Shown here: in pieces, positions 34,278 through 43,024 of the stretch
Position numbering within the stretch: position 1 is the first letter of the stretch
How the letters are laid out: the number at the start of each line of letters is the position of its first letter
Origin: Henriciella sp.
GTDB taxonomy: Bacteria > Pseudomonadota > Alphaproteobacteria > Caulobacterales > Hyphomonadaceae
Length of the DNA: 64,000 nucleotides
Assembly (NCBI GenBank): GCA_030066975.1
Contig: JASJAO010000013.1
Span: 1-64,000 of the forward strand
Direction: 5' to 3'
Made by a program: the position numbers and the translations under genes
Notes under the pieces: model-generated
What the model was told of the DNA's origin: nothing
The model's input: only the letters and a program-made list of their open reading frames with translations
The model's database searches: none

Positions 34278-34946
34278 ATGAGAACCAACCAATTCATTTG
34301 CGGTGATGCCGCGCACGTTTTGAAAGATGCACCTAACGAAAGCGTTGATCTTGTCGTTACAGACCCGCCTTATCTTGTGAAATACAAAGACCGCTTGGGG
34401 CGAACCCTTGCAAATGACGACAACCCGGATGCCGTTCTAAGCGTCTTTGATGAAATCTACCGCATTCTAAAACCCAGTAGCTATTGCATATCTTTCTATG
34501 GCTGGAATGCCGTGGCAGAGTTTGCCGAGCGCTGGAAATCACTTGGCTTTGCCACGGTAGGCCATATCGTTTGGGTCAAATCCTATGCGTCCCGGCAAGG
34601 TCATACACGATACAGGCACGAAAGCGCATTTGTGCTTGCAAAAGGCTGGCCCCAGAAACCCCAAAACCCAATCCCGGATGTGCTGCCTTGGGAATATACG
34701 GGCAATAAACACCACCCTACAGAAAAAGCCGTTAGCGTCATCGAGCCTCTAATTAAAGGCTTCTCCAAACCGGGTGACGTGGTGGTTGATCCATTCTCCG
34801 GTTCCGGCTCAACCTCAGTTGCAGCAGCCCTGCATGGGCGCGATTATATCGGCATAGATGTTGAAGAGCGCTATTGCGCCCATGCCAGAGAGCGCATTGC
34901 GCGTTTGCGCCAGATGCAATCCGAAGAGTTGCCGACCGCCGCATGA
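34278..34946 (+). CDS. Orphan DNA N6-adenine or N4-cytosine methyltransferase
   Basis: A 222-residue methyltransferase. Catalytic motif DPPY (29-32) comes before the SAM-binding DPFSGSGSTS (about 170-180), the beta-class order, and HHPTEKAVSVIEPLI is the conserved motif between them. No restriction endonuclease gene lies nearby, so it is probably an orphan enzyme that protects the element in new hosts or regulates it. A well-placed AGGAGG precedes ATG 34278; the ATG at 34273 opens only a two-codon frame. The specificity cannot be read from the sequence. Confidence 0.88.
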   Translation: MRTNQFICGDAAHVLKDAPNESVDLVVTDPPYLVKYKDRLGRTLANDDNPDAVLSVFDEIYRILKPSSYCISFYGWNAVAEFAERWKSLGFATVGHIVWVKSYASRQGHTRYRHESAFVLAKGWPQKPQNPIPDVLPWEYTGNKHHPTEKAVSVIEPLIKGFSKPGDVVVDPFSGSGSTSVAAALHGRDYIGIDVEERYCAHARERIARLRQMQSEELPTAA

Positions 34947-34948
34947 AA

Positions 34949-35176
34949 CTATCCGCCAGAGATATCGTAGAAACGCGTCTTTTTACGGTTTAAGCGGTGA
35001 TCTGGGTGGTTGAGCGCGTGATGTGGGTTGCCCTGCAAAAAGGCCTTATACTGAGGCCAGTAGCTATCTGGCGGGACTAAACCGAAATCTGTCCATGCGG
35101 ACATTGGCAATCGGACCTGCGGTCTATCCAATGGCTTTGAAAGCTCGGGAGGGCGTTTGAGCCAAGTGTTTGTCAT
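34949..35176 (-). CDS. Small protein coupled to the relaxase gene
   Basis: A 75-residue protein whose start overlaps the relaxase stop by four bases (ATGA). It is Pro-rich and basic with an LVPPDSYWPQYKAFLQ segment, no membrane helix. Not recognised; translational coupling suggests a mobilization accessory role. Confidence 0.55.
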   Translation of the reverse strand: MTNTWLKRPPELSKPLDRPQVRLPMSAWTDFGLVPPDSYWPQYKAFLQGNPHHALNHPDHRLNRKKTRFYDISGG

Positions 35177-36390
35177 GGCAAGACCTCCGGCCCAGAAAAC
35201 CGCCGCTGATCGTACTCCAAGCGTGAGCGTTCACGACCATAGCTGCGCCGTAAGCTGATCTTGAATAGAGCCAAGCGTTGACGCTGCTGCAAATGCTTGA
35301 ACACAAGCGCGTCTTTGGCCTTTGCATCACGCTTTTGGCAGGCTTGAGCGTCTAGCTCATTCTGCGTCTTTATTTGCCTGTGTTTGCCGTTCAAACGGTC
35401 CCAAAAGCCTGCCACACCTTTTCTGAAACGGCTTTGACGCTTCCGGCTTTCCTCAGCCTGACGCTTTTCAAGTTTGTCTTTCAATGTCTGGCGTTCACAT
35501 CGCTGCTGATCCACCAATGCGTTGCGGCGCATTTCATACTCAGAGTTTGTCTTCTGAAACTGTTGCTCAAGTTCATCTTTAAGACGGTTGATGGTATCGC
35601 CCATCTCAGAAGCCATTTGCGTTTTGACCGTATCGACATCAGGCAAATCATCCATATCGCCTAGCCGGGAACGGACATCTTTCGTCTTTACACCTGCTTT
35701 TCGGGCTATGGCGAAGACCTCACCCTGTGCATCTACCGCAACAGGACGGTCTTTGTTGCCTCGCGCAACCCGATATCCACGTTCCTCAAGCGCATGAATA
35801 AAGGCTGCTTTTGAATCTGAGAGCGCCCACGCATCCTCAAACTCGCGTTTGATCTCATTGGGGTGTCTTTGGATGCGCCGCGCCTGCTGCCATTCCGCTA
35901 GTGAATAGTTCCGCGGGTCCCGGTTCGCACGATTGGCAAGGCCAGCCGGCATTTTCCAACCATGTTCAATGAACAGATCTCGTGAAACAGGCTTTAGCTT
36001 CTCTCGATCAAAAGACATTTGAATGGCTTTCATCTCCACCACATTGATGCGCGACCACACACAATGCGCATGGCGGCGGCCTTTCTTTTCATGAAAGACG
36101 ATAGCGCGGGGCTGATCCGTCAAACCAAGCTTGGCCTCAACCCGCTCAATGGCTGCTTCAAATGCATCAGTGGGAACGCTCTGATCTTCCGGTGGATTGA
36201 GGCTTAGCGAATATAAGAACTGCTTACAGTGTGTTCCCCGGCTAATCGCCTCAATCTCCTTGAATGCTCCATGAAGATCATCGGAGACAAACCCGCGAAG
36301 CTCATACACCTCGATATGCTCATTCTCCGGCTTCATAAGATGAACCGCTAAATCCGCCGCGCCGCCGCGTTGATTACCGACCAGCATCAT
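35173..36390 (-). CDS. mobA: Relaxase (MobA/VirD2-like nuclease)
   Basis: A 405-residue protein read from ATG 36390, which forms ATGA with the mobC stop. It should nick the transfer origin and lead the strand into a recipient. The metal-binding three-His motif is clear: His100, His107 and His109 in FHEKKGRRHAHCVWSRIN. Candidate catalytic Tyr residues lie at 29 and 60. The C-terminal half (from about 225) is a charged coiled-coil region rich in Arg, Gln and Glu. The coupling protein at 11574-13394 would be its partner. Confidence 0.88.
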   Translation of the reverse strand: MMLVGNQRGGAADLAVHLMKPENEHIEVYELRGFVSDDLHGAFKEIEAISRGTHCKQFLYSLSLNPPEDQSVPTDAFEAAIERVEAKLGLTDQPRAIVFHEKKGRRHAHCVWSRINVVEMKAIQMSFDREKLKPVSRDLFIEHGWKMPAGLANRANRDPRNYSLAEWQQARRIQRHPNEIKREFEDAWALSDSKAAFIHALEERGYRVARGNKDRPVAVDAQGEVFAIARKAGVKTKDVRSRLGDMDDLPDVDTVKTQMASEMGDTINRLKDELEQQFQKTNSEYEMRRNALVDQQRCERQTLKDKLEKRQAEESRKRQSRFRKGVAGFWDRLNGKHRQIKTQNELDAQACQKRDAKAKDALVFKHLQQRQRLALFKISLRRSYGRERSRLEYDQRRFSGPEVLP

Positions 36391-36839
36391 GGGGTTTTCA
36401 TTCCTAAGGCTGACTGTAGCGCGGCTTTCATCGCGAATATTGCCCGGCAAGCCTCTCTTAGCTCTTCCTCAAGATCGGGCGTGACGGGCAATGCGCCGAT
36501 GTTTGCCGCCTTGGCAATCTGATTGAGGTTGGAGGGCAGGCGAGATTGCCCAAGCTGTCCCAACACTTGCGCAAGTGCAGCGTGATCGACATTCGGAGCG
36601 CGGCGTTTTCGGGTCAAACGCTGAAAGATGTGCGGTTGATCCTCAAACAGCTTTTTGCGGATGTAAGCCGCCTCAGACAGGCTCCCGGCCTCGCGTTTGA
36701 GGATAGCGCGTTCTTCCTCCGTAAAGCGGATGGAGTAAGGCGGAGGAGATTTCCGCCTGCGAGCAGGACGGATTGTGATCTCGCCACTATGCGCCTCGCT
36801 GAAACGCTCTCTGACTTTGTTGTTTCCGGGCCGCCTCAT
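36387..36839 (-). CDS. mobC: MobC-like mobilization accessory protein
   Basis: A 150-residue protein. A basic N-terminus is followed by a ribbon-helix-helix-like stretch (YSIRFTEEERAILKREAG, LSEAAYIRKKLF) and the MobC hallmark LPSNLNQIAKAANIG near residue 105, then a helical tail. MobC proteins bind the transfer origin and help the relaxase open it. It is coupled to the relaxase by ATGA, and its own start overlaps the stop of a small upstream frame in the same way. Confidence 0.85.
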   Translation of the reverse strand: MRRPGNNKVRERFSEAHSGEITIRPARRRKSPPPYSIRFTEEERAILKREAGSLSEAAYIRKKLFEDQPHIFQRLTRKRRAPNVDHAALAQVLGQLGQSRLPSNLNQIAKAANIGALPVTPDLEEELREACRAIFAMKAALQSALGMKTP

Positions 36840-36994
36840 AGTTCTGGCCCCTCGAAAATTTCCGTTTCAAGAAGGACAGATTCAAAGCCAGCGTCTCGAA
36901 GCTGTTGGCCCCATTCTTCTAGGGTCAGGACGAGATCGTGATAGGTTTCAGCAGTTCCAACATCTACGTCTCCGGGGCACCATTTTTGGTTCAT
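36836..36994 (-). CDS. 52-codon frame across the right attachment core; candidate severed recombinase tail
   Basis: The frame reads MNQKWCPGDV, then DVGTAETYHDLVLTLEEWGQ and on to FEGPEL, and its stop overlaps the mobC start as ATGA. The sequence after KWC is helix-like and coding in character. Its ATG lies outside the element, seven bases beyond the 12-bp core, so the start belongs to flanking DNA (another in-frame ATG is at 37009). In the excised circle the codons KWC coincide with KWC of the recombinase and the frame continues without a break, so this may be the recombinase's own C-terminus cut off by integration. Confidence 0.55.
   Translation of the reverse strand: MNQKWCPGDVDVGTAETYHDLVLTLEEWGQQLRDAGFESVLLETEIFEGPEL
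36976..36987 (+). repeat. Right 12-bp direct repeat, attachment core
   Basis: GGCACCATTTTT, identical to 8122-8133. To its left lie mob genes, to its right chromosomal sequence. Confidence 0.72.
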
Positions 36995-37400
36995 CTCGCA
37001 TCGTTTCATTTACAAAGGTCGCGCTCACGGCAATGGGTCAATCCCGGCGCGGCTCTCTCAGCCCCACTCCTGGTTGCTGGTTTAGTTTCGCAAAGTTTCT
37101 TGGCGGGAGCACTATACCCCGTTTGGAGAGAAGCAGACCTCCGCGGCGGCGAATGACAATGATATCGGCTATACCGGCCATGTCATGGAGTGAGCTGGCG
37201 CGCCATCGGTTCGAGCGCCACCGAACGCATCGGGTCTGAGCCCTGCCGGGCCTTCTCCGCCTTCAATTTGATCCACTGGATCAAATGATCGCTAACGCGA
37301 CCGGCTGCGAAGATATGCAGGCGCGGTAGTATGATCCGGTGATCGGCGTTCGCACGGCTCACCTTCTCGTTCGCGGAGCGATTGCTGACCCAGCCCACCC
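36995..37400. other. Chromosomal intergenic region right of the element
   Basis: About 400 bases. A perfect palindrome TTTGATCCA-C-TGGATCAAA lies at 37267-37285. A leftward 71-codon frame (37183-37398, GTG start two bases after the DUF937 stop) contains LHIFAAGRVSDHLIQWIKLK and might be a small real gene, but support is weak. No tRNA is present. Confidence 0.35.
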
Positions 37401-38045
37401 CTATCGCCGGTTTTTCATCACCATCTGGAAGATGTCATCCATGGCGGAGCCGTCACCGTCGGCGTCGAGCAAGTTGCCGAGCATACTCATGCCGCCAGTG
37501 CTTTGCTGTTTCGCACCGCCGCCCATCACCGCACCGAGCAGGCCGCCGAGGCCCGCGCTTTTCTGCTGGGTCTGACCGCCGAGGGCGCCCATCAGCTGAT
37601 CGGCGACGCTCGGGTCCTTGGTCTGTTTGGACAACGATCCCATCACCATGCTGGCGACCATGGGCAGGGCGGCTTTCATCAACTGATCGCTGAGCCCGGT
37701 TTTCTGTGCCGCGGAGCTGGCGACGGATCGGCTCATATCTTTGGAGCCGAGCAGGTGGCCGAGAATGGCGTTGCCATCCATAACGGTTTCGGGCTGGCGC
37801 AGACGCTGAGGTTGATCGAGATATTGATCGTGATCGCCCTTGGACAGCGCACCGAGCAAAGCTTCTATGCCGCCCGGTTGCTGCGCATTGGACTGCAGGC
37901 CAGCCGAGAGCGCCGGGATCAGGGCCTTGAGGGCCATGCCCGTCTGATCCTGGTTCAGGCCGAGTTGTGAGCCGAGCTCTTCGCGCGCGCCATTCCCGGC
38001 CGCGCCCATCAACATTTCCATAAGATTCATTCCAGCCATTTGCAT
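37401..38045 (-). CDS. DUF937 family protein
   Basis: A 214-residue protein rich in Gly, Met, Gln and Ala, with the features of DUF937/YidB-like proteins: LGSQLGLNQDQTGMALKALI, then an ALLGALSKGDHDQYL stretch, DGNAILGHLLGSKD and the repeated GGLLGAVMGGG motif before a C-terminal LGNLLDADGDGSAMDDI, which resembles an EF-hand-like acidic loop. Function of the family is unknown. Divergent from glyQ. Confidence 0.82.
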   Translation of the reverse strand: MQMAGMNLMEMLMGAAGNGAREELGSQLGLNQDQTGMALKALIPALSAGLQSNAQQPGGIEALLGALSKGDHDQYLDQPQRLRQPETVMDGNAILGHLLGSKDMSRSVASSAAQKTGLSDQLMKAALPMVASMVMGSLSKQTKDPSVADQLMGALGGQTQQKSAGLGGLLGAVMGGGAKQQSTGGMSMLGNLLDADGDGSAMDDIFQMVMKNRR

Positions 38046-38210
38046 GGTCTCCCCTTTGTGCGTGTCTCATAGATGGACCAGCTGACGGCGTGGCAAAAGG
38101 GGCGATCTGCAATCTCGGCTGTAAATTCCGGCGACAGGTCGGGCGCTTGCGGTTTTCGCAGCGTCGCATTACCGGAGGAAGATCGTGTTTTACCATCTGA
38201 GCTGCTCGCC

Positions 38211-39110
38211 ATGACTGCACCGAAAGCCAAAGACAAACCCGCATCGTTTCAGGATCTGATCCTACGCTTGCAGGCCTATTGGGGCGGGCAGGGCTGCGCC
38301 ATCCTGCAGCCTTACGATATGGAAGTTGGCGCGGGCACACTGCATCCAGCGACTGTACTGCGCGCACTCGGGCCGACGGAATGGCGCGCGGCCTATGTGC
38401 AGCCGTCCCGCCGCCCGGCCGATGCGCGCTATGGTGAGAACCCGATGCGGCTTGGTCATTACTACCAGTTTCAGGTGATCCTGAAGCCGAACCCGCCGGA
38501 TTTGCAGGACCTGTACCTGAACTCCCTGTATGAGATCGGGATTGATCCGACGGTCCATGATATTCGCTTTGTCGAAGATGATTGGGAGAACCCGACCGTT
38601 GGGGCCTGGGGGCTCGGCTGGGAGGTCTGGTGCGACGGTATGGAAGTAAGCCAGTACACTTATTTCCAACAAGTTGGGGGATTGGACGTGTTTCCGGTTT
38701 CTGGTGAGCTGACTTACGGGCTGGAGCGGCTCGCTATGTATGTGTTCGGCGTCGACAATGTCTATGATCTGCCGTTCAACGCGCCAGATAGCGCGGTACC
38801 GCTCAGCTATGGCGACGTTTTTCTGGAGAATGAGAAGCAGCAGTCTGCGTTTAATTTCGAGCATTCTGATGTGGAGATGCTGCTGCGCTGGTTTAGCGAT
38901 TGTGAGAGCCAGTCGAACCTGTTGCGTGAGAAGGGGCAGCCTTTGCCGGCCTATGATTATGCGCTGAAAGCGAGCCATACGTTCAACCTGATTGATGCGC
39001 GCGGGGCGATCAGCCCAACAGAGCGTCAGGCCTATATTGGCCGGGTGAGAGACCTTGCCCGCGGCGCGGCAGAGCTCTGGGCGCAGCAGGAAGCGGAGCG
39101 GGCCGCGTGA
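38211..39110 (+). CDS. glyQ: Glycyl-tRNA synthetase alpha subunit
   Basis: A 299-residue subunit of the bacterial alpha2beta2 glycyl-tRNA synthetase, which charges tRNA-Gly in the cytoplasm. Class II landmarks: [34 protein letters not shown] and [20 protein letters not shown], with [13 protein letters not shown] as motif 3. ATG 38211 matches the family start; longer in-frame starts add an unrelated N-terminus. The DUF2314 gene starts with GTGA inside its stop, and glyS follows three genes later. Confidence 0.96.
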   Translation: MTAPKAKDKPASFQDLILRLQAYWGGQGCAILQPYDMEVGAGTLHPATVLRALGPTEWRAAYVQPSRRPADARYGENPMRLGHYYQFQVILKPNPPDLQDLYLNSLYEIGIDPTVHDIRFVEDDWENPTVGAWGLGWEVWCDGMEVSQYTYFQQVGGLDVFPVSGELTYGLERLAMYVFGVDNVYDLPFNAPDSAVPLSYGDVFLENEKQQSAFNFEHSDVEMLLRWFSDCESQSNLLREKGQPLPAYDYALKASHTFNLIDARGAISPTERQAYIGRVRDLARGAAELWAQQEAERAA

Positions 39111-39667
39111 GGCGCGGACTGTCTTCTGTCGCTCTGTTCGCGGCAGTTGCGGCGTGCAGCGGCGGGAGCGATACCGGAGATGCCGAAGCGCCGTTGCCGC
39201 CACTGATTGAAACAGACGCGCCGGAATTGCCGGACCAGCCGCCGCTCTACAATTATGCATCGATCAAAGCAGCGATGGCTGCGGCGCAGGAGACGCTGCC
39301 AGTCTTCTGGGCCCAGTTCAGTGCGCCTGGCGATGATGATGATCAGTTCAAGGTCAAGATTAAACATCCGAGCGACGCCTACGCGATCGATTATGTCTGG
39401 GTTGAGTATCTGCAAGAGACCGGCGAGACGCGCTGGAGCGGCGCGGTGATGATCGAGAATGGTGGCAATGACCGGTTCCGAACCGGCGATACGCTCATGT
39501 TCGACGAGACAGACATCGTCGATTGGGGCTATACAGAAGCGGGGCGTCTGCGCGGGTCCTATACGACGCGCGCGATGCTAAACCTTGCGCCTGAGGCCAA
39601 TACGGATGCTCTGCGCGCGCGCTTTCATGACAGTCCGATACCTCTGAGCGAAGGAGACGCCGAATGA
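39107..39667 (+). CDS. DUF2314 lipoprotein
   Basis: A 186-residue protein starting at GTG 39107 within the glyQ stop. A lipobox AAVAACSG puts an acylated Cys near residue 17. The mature domain has the DUF2314 (YegJ-like) pattern: an [15 protein letters not shown] helix, [34 protein letters not shown] and [12 protein letters not shown]. Function of the family is unknown. A paralogue lies at 39959-40519. Confidence 0.82.
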   Translation: MRRGLSSVALFAAVAACSGGSDTGDAEAPLPPLIETDAPELPDQPPLYNYASIKAAMAAAQETLPVFWAQFSAPGDDDDQFKVKIKHPSDAYAIDYVWVEYLQETGETRWSGAVMIENGGNDRFRTGDTLMFDETDIVDWGYTEAGRLRGSYTTRAMLNLAPEANTDALRARFHDSPIPLSEGDAE

Positions 39668-39906
39668 CCGATCAACCTGAAATTGGCGGGACAGAACCGA
39701 TCGCCGTCGATGTCGAAGAAGGCAAGATGTATTGGTGGTGTACGTGCGGGCGGTCCAGCAAACAGCCTTTCTGTGACGGATCGCACAAACCGACAGAATT
39801 TGCTCCCGAAGGCTGGGAAGCGCCGAAGACCGGGAAAGTGTTTTTCTGCGCCTGCAAGCGTACCGGAAAGCAACCACTTTGCGATGGTTCTCACACGAAA
39901 TTATAA
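39664..39906 (+). CDS. Dual CDGSH iron-sulfur domain protein
   Basis: An 80-residue protein with two iron-sulfur signatures, CTCGRSSKQPFCDGSH and CACKRTGKQPLCDGSH, each giving the three Cys and one His that hold a 2Fe-2S cluster in mitoNEET-type proteins. Bacterial dual-CDGSH proteins are thought to act in electron transfer or cluster handling. It overlaps the DUF2314 gene by ATGA. Confidence 0.92.
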   Translation: MTDQPEIGGTEPIAVDVEEGKMYWWCTCGRSSKQPFCDGSHKPTEFAPEGWEAPKTGKVFFCACKRTGKQPLCDGSHTKL

Positions 39907-39958
39907 GACTTTCAGGGTAATGTAGACGCTCATTCAAGTGAATTGAGAGGCGTTCAAC

Positions 39959-40519
39959 ATGGCCCAATCCAGCAAAAGACCCACCCTGTGGGCTGCGGCG
40001 CTGATCGGGCTCTGCTTGTCTGTATCGGCCTGTGACAGGTTCGGACTCAGCCAGGCTGAACCTGACATTTCGAATACGGTTGAAGCCGATCCGACCGAGT
40101 CGGGCATGCAGTTGGCTGTGTCCGAAGCGCAAACAACTTTACCGCATTTTTTCCGGCAAATGGAGTTGCCGGATGCGGGGCAACGCAGTTTCACCGTTAA
40201 AGTGGGCCTGCCGACCGAAGATGGCAGCCTGGAATATGTCTGGGTATCAGACCTCTCACGGAACGAGGCGACGATTACGGGTCGGCTCTCTAACGAGCCG
40301 TTCAATCTGCGCGGTGATCTGAAAATGGGTGACCCGGTCAGTTTCAGCGAGGCTGAAGTCACCGATTGGGGGTATCTGGAGGACGAAAAGCTTCGCGGAC
40401 ATTTCACCACCCGCCATCTGGCGTCGAAAATGTCCGACGAAGAAGCCGCTGAAGTGCTCGCCATGATGCATGATACGCCGCTGCCCCGCGCGCCGCTGCG
40501 TCCGCGCTTCGCCGGTTAA
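39959..40519 (+). CDS. DUF2314 lipoprotein, paralogue
   Basis: A 186-residue protein with lipobox SVSACD (Cys near residue 25). The mature part repeats the plan of its neighbour: VSEAQTTLPHFFRQM, FTVKVGLP, LEYVWVSDL, LKMGDPVSFSEAEVTDWGY and KLRGHFTTRHLA. The two genes are the same length and probably arose by duplication around the CDGSH gene. Confidence 0.82.
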   Translation: MAQSSKRPTLWAAALIGLCLSVSACDRFGLSQAEPDISNTVEADPTESGMQLAVSEAQTTLPHFFRQMELPDAGQRSFTVKVGLPTEDGSLEYVWVSDLSRNEATITGRLSNEPFNLRGDLKMGDPVSFSEAEVTDWGYLEDEKLRGHFTTRHLASKMSDEEAAEVLAMMHDTPLPRAPLRPRFAG

Positions 40520-40622
40520 GCCACCGATCTGAAGTCTGGAAGATGCGTGCTGATCTTGACCGGATCGGCGTGGCGCGTAAGGCGTGTGCCGATAGATTTC
40601 TCCCTAACGGATATCGGTGACT

Positions 40623-42782
40623 ATGGCTGACCTTCTCCTCGAGCTTTTCTGCGAAGAAATCCCTGCGCGCATGCAGGCGAAGGCTGAAGCGGACCTGAAA
40701 AAAGCCGTGCTGGACGGTTTCAAGGCAGGTGGATTGTCTGGAGAGCTCAAGATTGCGTCCATGTCGGGGCCGCGGCGTCTCGCGGTCGCGGTGGAGGGTT
40801 TGCCAGTTCGGTCAGCGGATGTGGTCGAGGAGCGCAAAGGCCCGAAGGTCGGCGCGCCGGAGAAAGCGGTCGAAGGTTTTATGCGCGGCGCGGGACTGAG
40901 CGATATTTCCGAAGCCGAAGTGCGCAGCGATCCCAAAAAGGGCGATTTTTACGTTGCCACCAGATCTATTCCAGGCCGCGATGCGCCGGAGATTATCGCT
41001 GAACTGGTGCCGGAGATTGTGCGCGGCTTCCATTGGCCAAAATCGATGCGCACAGGCACCGGAGAGCTGCGCTGGGTACGACCTCTGCAACGCATTCTGT
41101 GCGTGTTCGATGGCAAAGTCGTGCCGTTTGAGATTGATGGCCTTGCGAGCGGAGATCTGACCGAAGGTCACCGCGTCCATGGCCGCGGGCCGTTCAAGGT
41201 GACCGGCCTGGACGATTATGTCAGCCAGCTTGGCGGGGAGGGGCATGTTCTGCTGACCCGCGAAGATCGCCGCAACAAGATTGAGGCAGGCGCGAAAGCG
41301 GTTTGCGAGACGGCTGGGTTGGAACTGGTTGAGGACAAAGGCTTGCTTGAGGAAGTCACCGGCCTTGCCGAATGGCCGGTCGTGATCCTGGGTGATATGG
41401 ATCCCGCCTATTTGAGCTTGCCGCCCGAAGTGATCCAGCTTTCCATGCGCACGCATCAGAAGTACTTCTCGGTCCGAGACCCCAAGACGGGGAATCTCGC
41501 ACCGCATTTTGTTGTGGTCGCGAACATCGAGCCAGCCGATGGCGGCAAGGCGGTGGCGGCGGGCAATCGTAAAGTGCTGTCCGCGCGCCTCGATGACGGG
41601 GTGTTCTTCTGGGAGAATGACAAGAAGACCGGGCTTGAGGCGATGGCGCCGAAACTAGAAGCGATTAAGTTCAAGGATGAGCTTGGGTCGATTGCCGACA
41701 AAGTCGAGCGGGTCGCGGCTTTGGCGCGGGAGCTTGCGCCAAAGGTCGGGGCAGACCGGGATATAGCCGAACGCGCGGCACGGCTGTGCAAGGCCGATCT
41801 GGTCTCGGAGATGGTGTATGAGTTCCCGGAGCTGCAGGGCGTGATGGGGCGATATTATGCTTTGGAAGCGGGTGAGGACACTTCCGTCGCCGACGCGATC
41901 CGCGATCATTACAAGCCGCAAGGCCCGAGCGACGCGGTGCCCAATGAGCCAGTCGCTATCGCTGTGGCACTGGCCGACAAGCTCGACACGCTGGTCGGCT
42001 TCTGGGCGATTGATGAGAAGCCGACCGGGAGCAAGGACCCGTTTGCGCTGCGCCGCGCTGCGCTGGGGGTTGTGCGGATTGTGTTGGAGAATGAGGTTCG
42101 ACTGCCTTTGGATCAGGCCCTTCGAGATCCATTTTTTTGGATGTTTGCCCCGCGGGGCTCAAGGTTGATTGAAGGCTTCCCGCCTGGCCCGTGGAAAAAA
42201 CAATCGGAACCGGCCAAGCGTTTGTTTTTTGAGGCAGTAAGGCGAACCACTTCTGATCTCCTCTCCTTCTTCGCCGACCGCCTTAAACAATATCTCCGCG
42301 ATCAAGGCCAGCGCCACGACCTGATAGATGCGGTGTTCGCTCTGGGCGAAGACGATCTCGTGCTGATCACAAAGCGTGTTGAGGCGCTCGGTGTCTTCCT
42401 TGAGACGGAAGACGGCGCAAGCCTGATGGCGGGCTATAAGCGCGCGGCCAACATCCTGAAGGCGGAAGAGAAGAAAGACGGCGCGGCGTTTGATGGCGTT
42501 GTTGACGAGAGCCTGCTCGACGCGAAAGCCGAAAAGGCCTTGTTCAAAGCGATCACAACAGCCACCAACGATGCTGAGGCCGCACTAAAGGCTGAGGATT
42601 TTGCCGCTGCCATGTCGGCTCTGGCGGGCTTGCGCGGGCCGGTCGATGCCTTTTTTGATGGACCGGACAGTGTGATGGTCAATGCCGAGGACGCCAAGGT
42701 GCGCGCCAACCGGCTCAATCTGCTCAACATGATGCGCCGCGCGATTGGAACGGTTGCCGACTTCAGCAAGATCGAGGGCTGA
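40623..42782 (+). CDS. glyS: Glycyl-tRNA synthetase beta subunit
   Basis: A 719-residue subunit, normal for the family, that carries tRNA recognition for GlyQ. It begins MADLLLELFCEEIPARMQ, contains GPRRLAVAVEGLP, EVTGLAEWPVVILG, MRTHQKYFSV, an HD-like RAARLCKADLVSEMVYEFPELQGVMGRYYA region, and ends in the anticodon-binding-like DALR region (ANRLNLLNMMRRAIGTVADFSKIEG). ATG 40623 is preferred to GTG 40617. Confidence 0.95.
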   Translation: MADLLLELFCEEIPARMQAKAEADLKKAVLDGFKAGGLSGELKIASMSGPRRLAVAVEGLPVRSADVVEERKGPKVGAPEKAVEGFMRGAGLSDISEAEVRSDPKKGDFYVATRSIPGRDAPEIIAELVPEIVRGFHWPKSMRTGTGELRWVRPLQRILCVFDGKVVPFEIDGLASGDLTEGHRVHGRGPFKVTGLDDYVSQLGGEGHVLLTREDRRNKIEAGAKAVCETAGLELVEDKGLLEEVTGLAEWPVVILGDMDPAYLSLPPEVIQLSMRTHQKYFSVRDPKTGNLAPHFVVVANIEPADGGKAVAAGNRKVLSARLDDGVFFWENDKKTGLEAMAPKLEAIKFKDELGSIADKVERVAALARELAPKVGADRDIAERAARLCKADLVSEMVYEFPELQGVMGRYYALEAGEDTSVADAIRDHYKPQGPSDAVPNEPVAIAVALADKLDTLVGFWAIDEKPTGSKDPFALRRAALGVVRIVLENEVRLPLDQALRDPFFWMFAPRGSRLIEGFPPGPWKKQSEPAKRLFFEAVRRTTSDLLSFFADRLKQYLRDQGQRHDLIDAVFALGEDDLVLITKRVEALGVFLETEDGASLMAGYKRAANILKAEEKKDGAAFDGVVDESLLDAKAEKALFKAITTATNDAEAALKAEDFAAAMSALAGLRGPVDAFFDGPDSVMVNAEDAKVRANRLNLLNMMRRAIGTVADFSKIEG

Positions 42783-43024
42783 GCCTTATTCAATTCGGCA
42801 CACTTCGTAGACTGCCGCTCGTGATCGTACTGCACTGCAACACATCGCATCGGTTGCGGTCTTAGTTTAAGTCTGTGCAAGAATGTCGCTGACAGCGCAG
42901 TCATCTTGTTTCACCCCTTGATTCCGAGCAAGAGACATGACGGTTAGCATCGCTGCGCTGGAAAGCTGGGGTTTCTGGTCGAGGAATTGCAAGTCGCCTC
43001 CAGGGCGGAACAAGGAGTTGGGAC

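Larger units (their letters stand above)
8122..36987. mobile_element. Integrative mobilizable element with defence cargo
   Basis: A large serine recombinase lies at the left end, MobC and relaxase at the right end, and both ends carry GGCACCATTTTT. A VirD4/TraG coupling protein is present but no VirB-type channel, so transfer should need a helper. Cargo between about 16 and 34 kb is visibly more AT-rich than the flanks and includes SPARTA, NACHT and methyltransferase genes. Both ends abut non-element sequence: tRNA fragment on the left, chromosomal genes on the right. Exact crossover position within the 12-bp repeat is not known. Confidence 0.8.

Noticed and set aside
8129-36987. Self-transmissible conjugative element (ICE)
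   Set aside because: Coupling protein and relaxase are present but no VirB4, VirB6, VirB9-11 or other channel genes were found.
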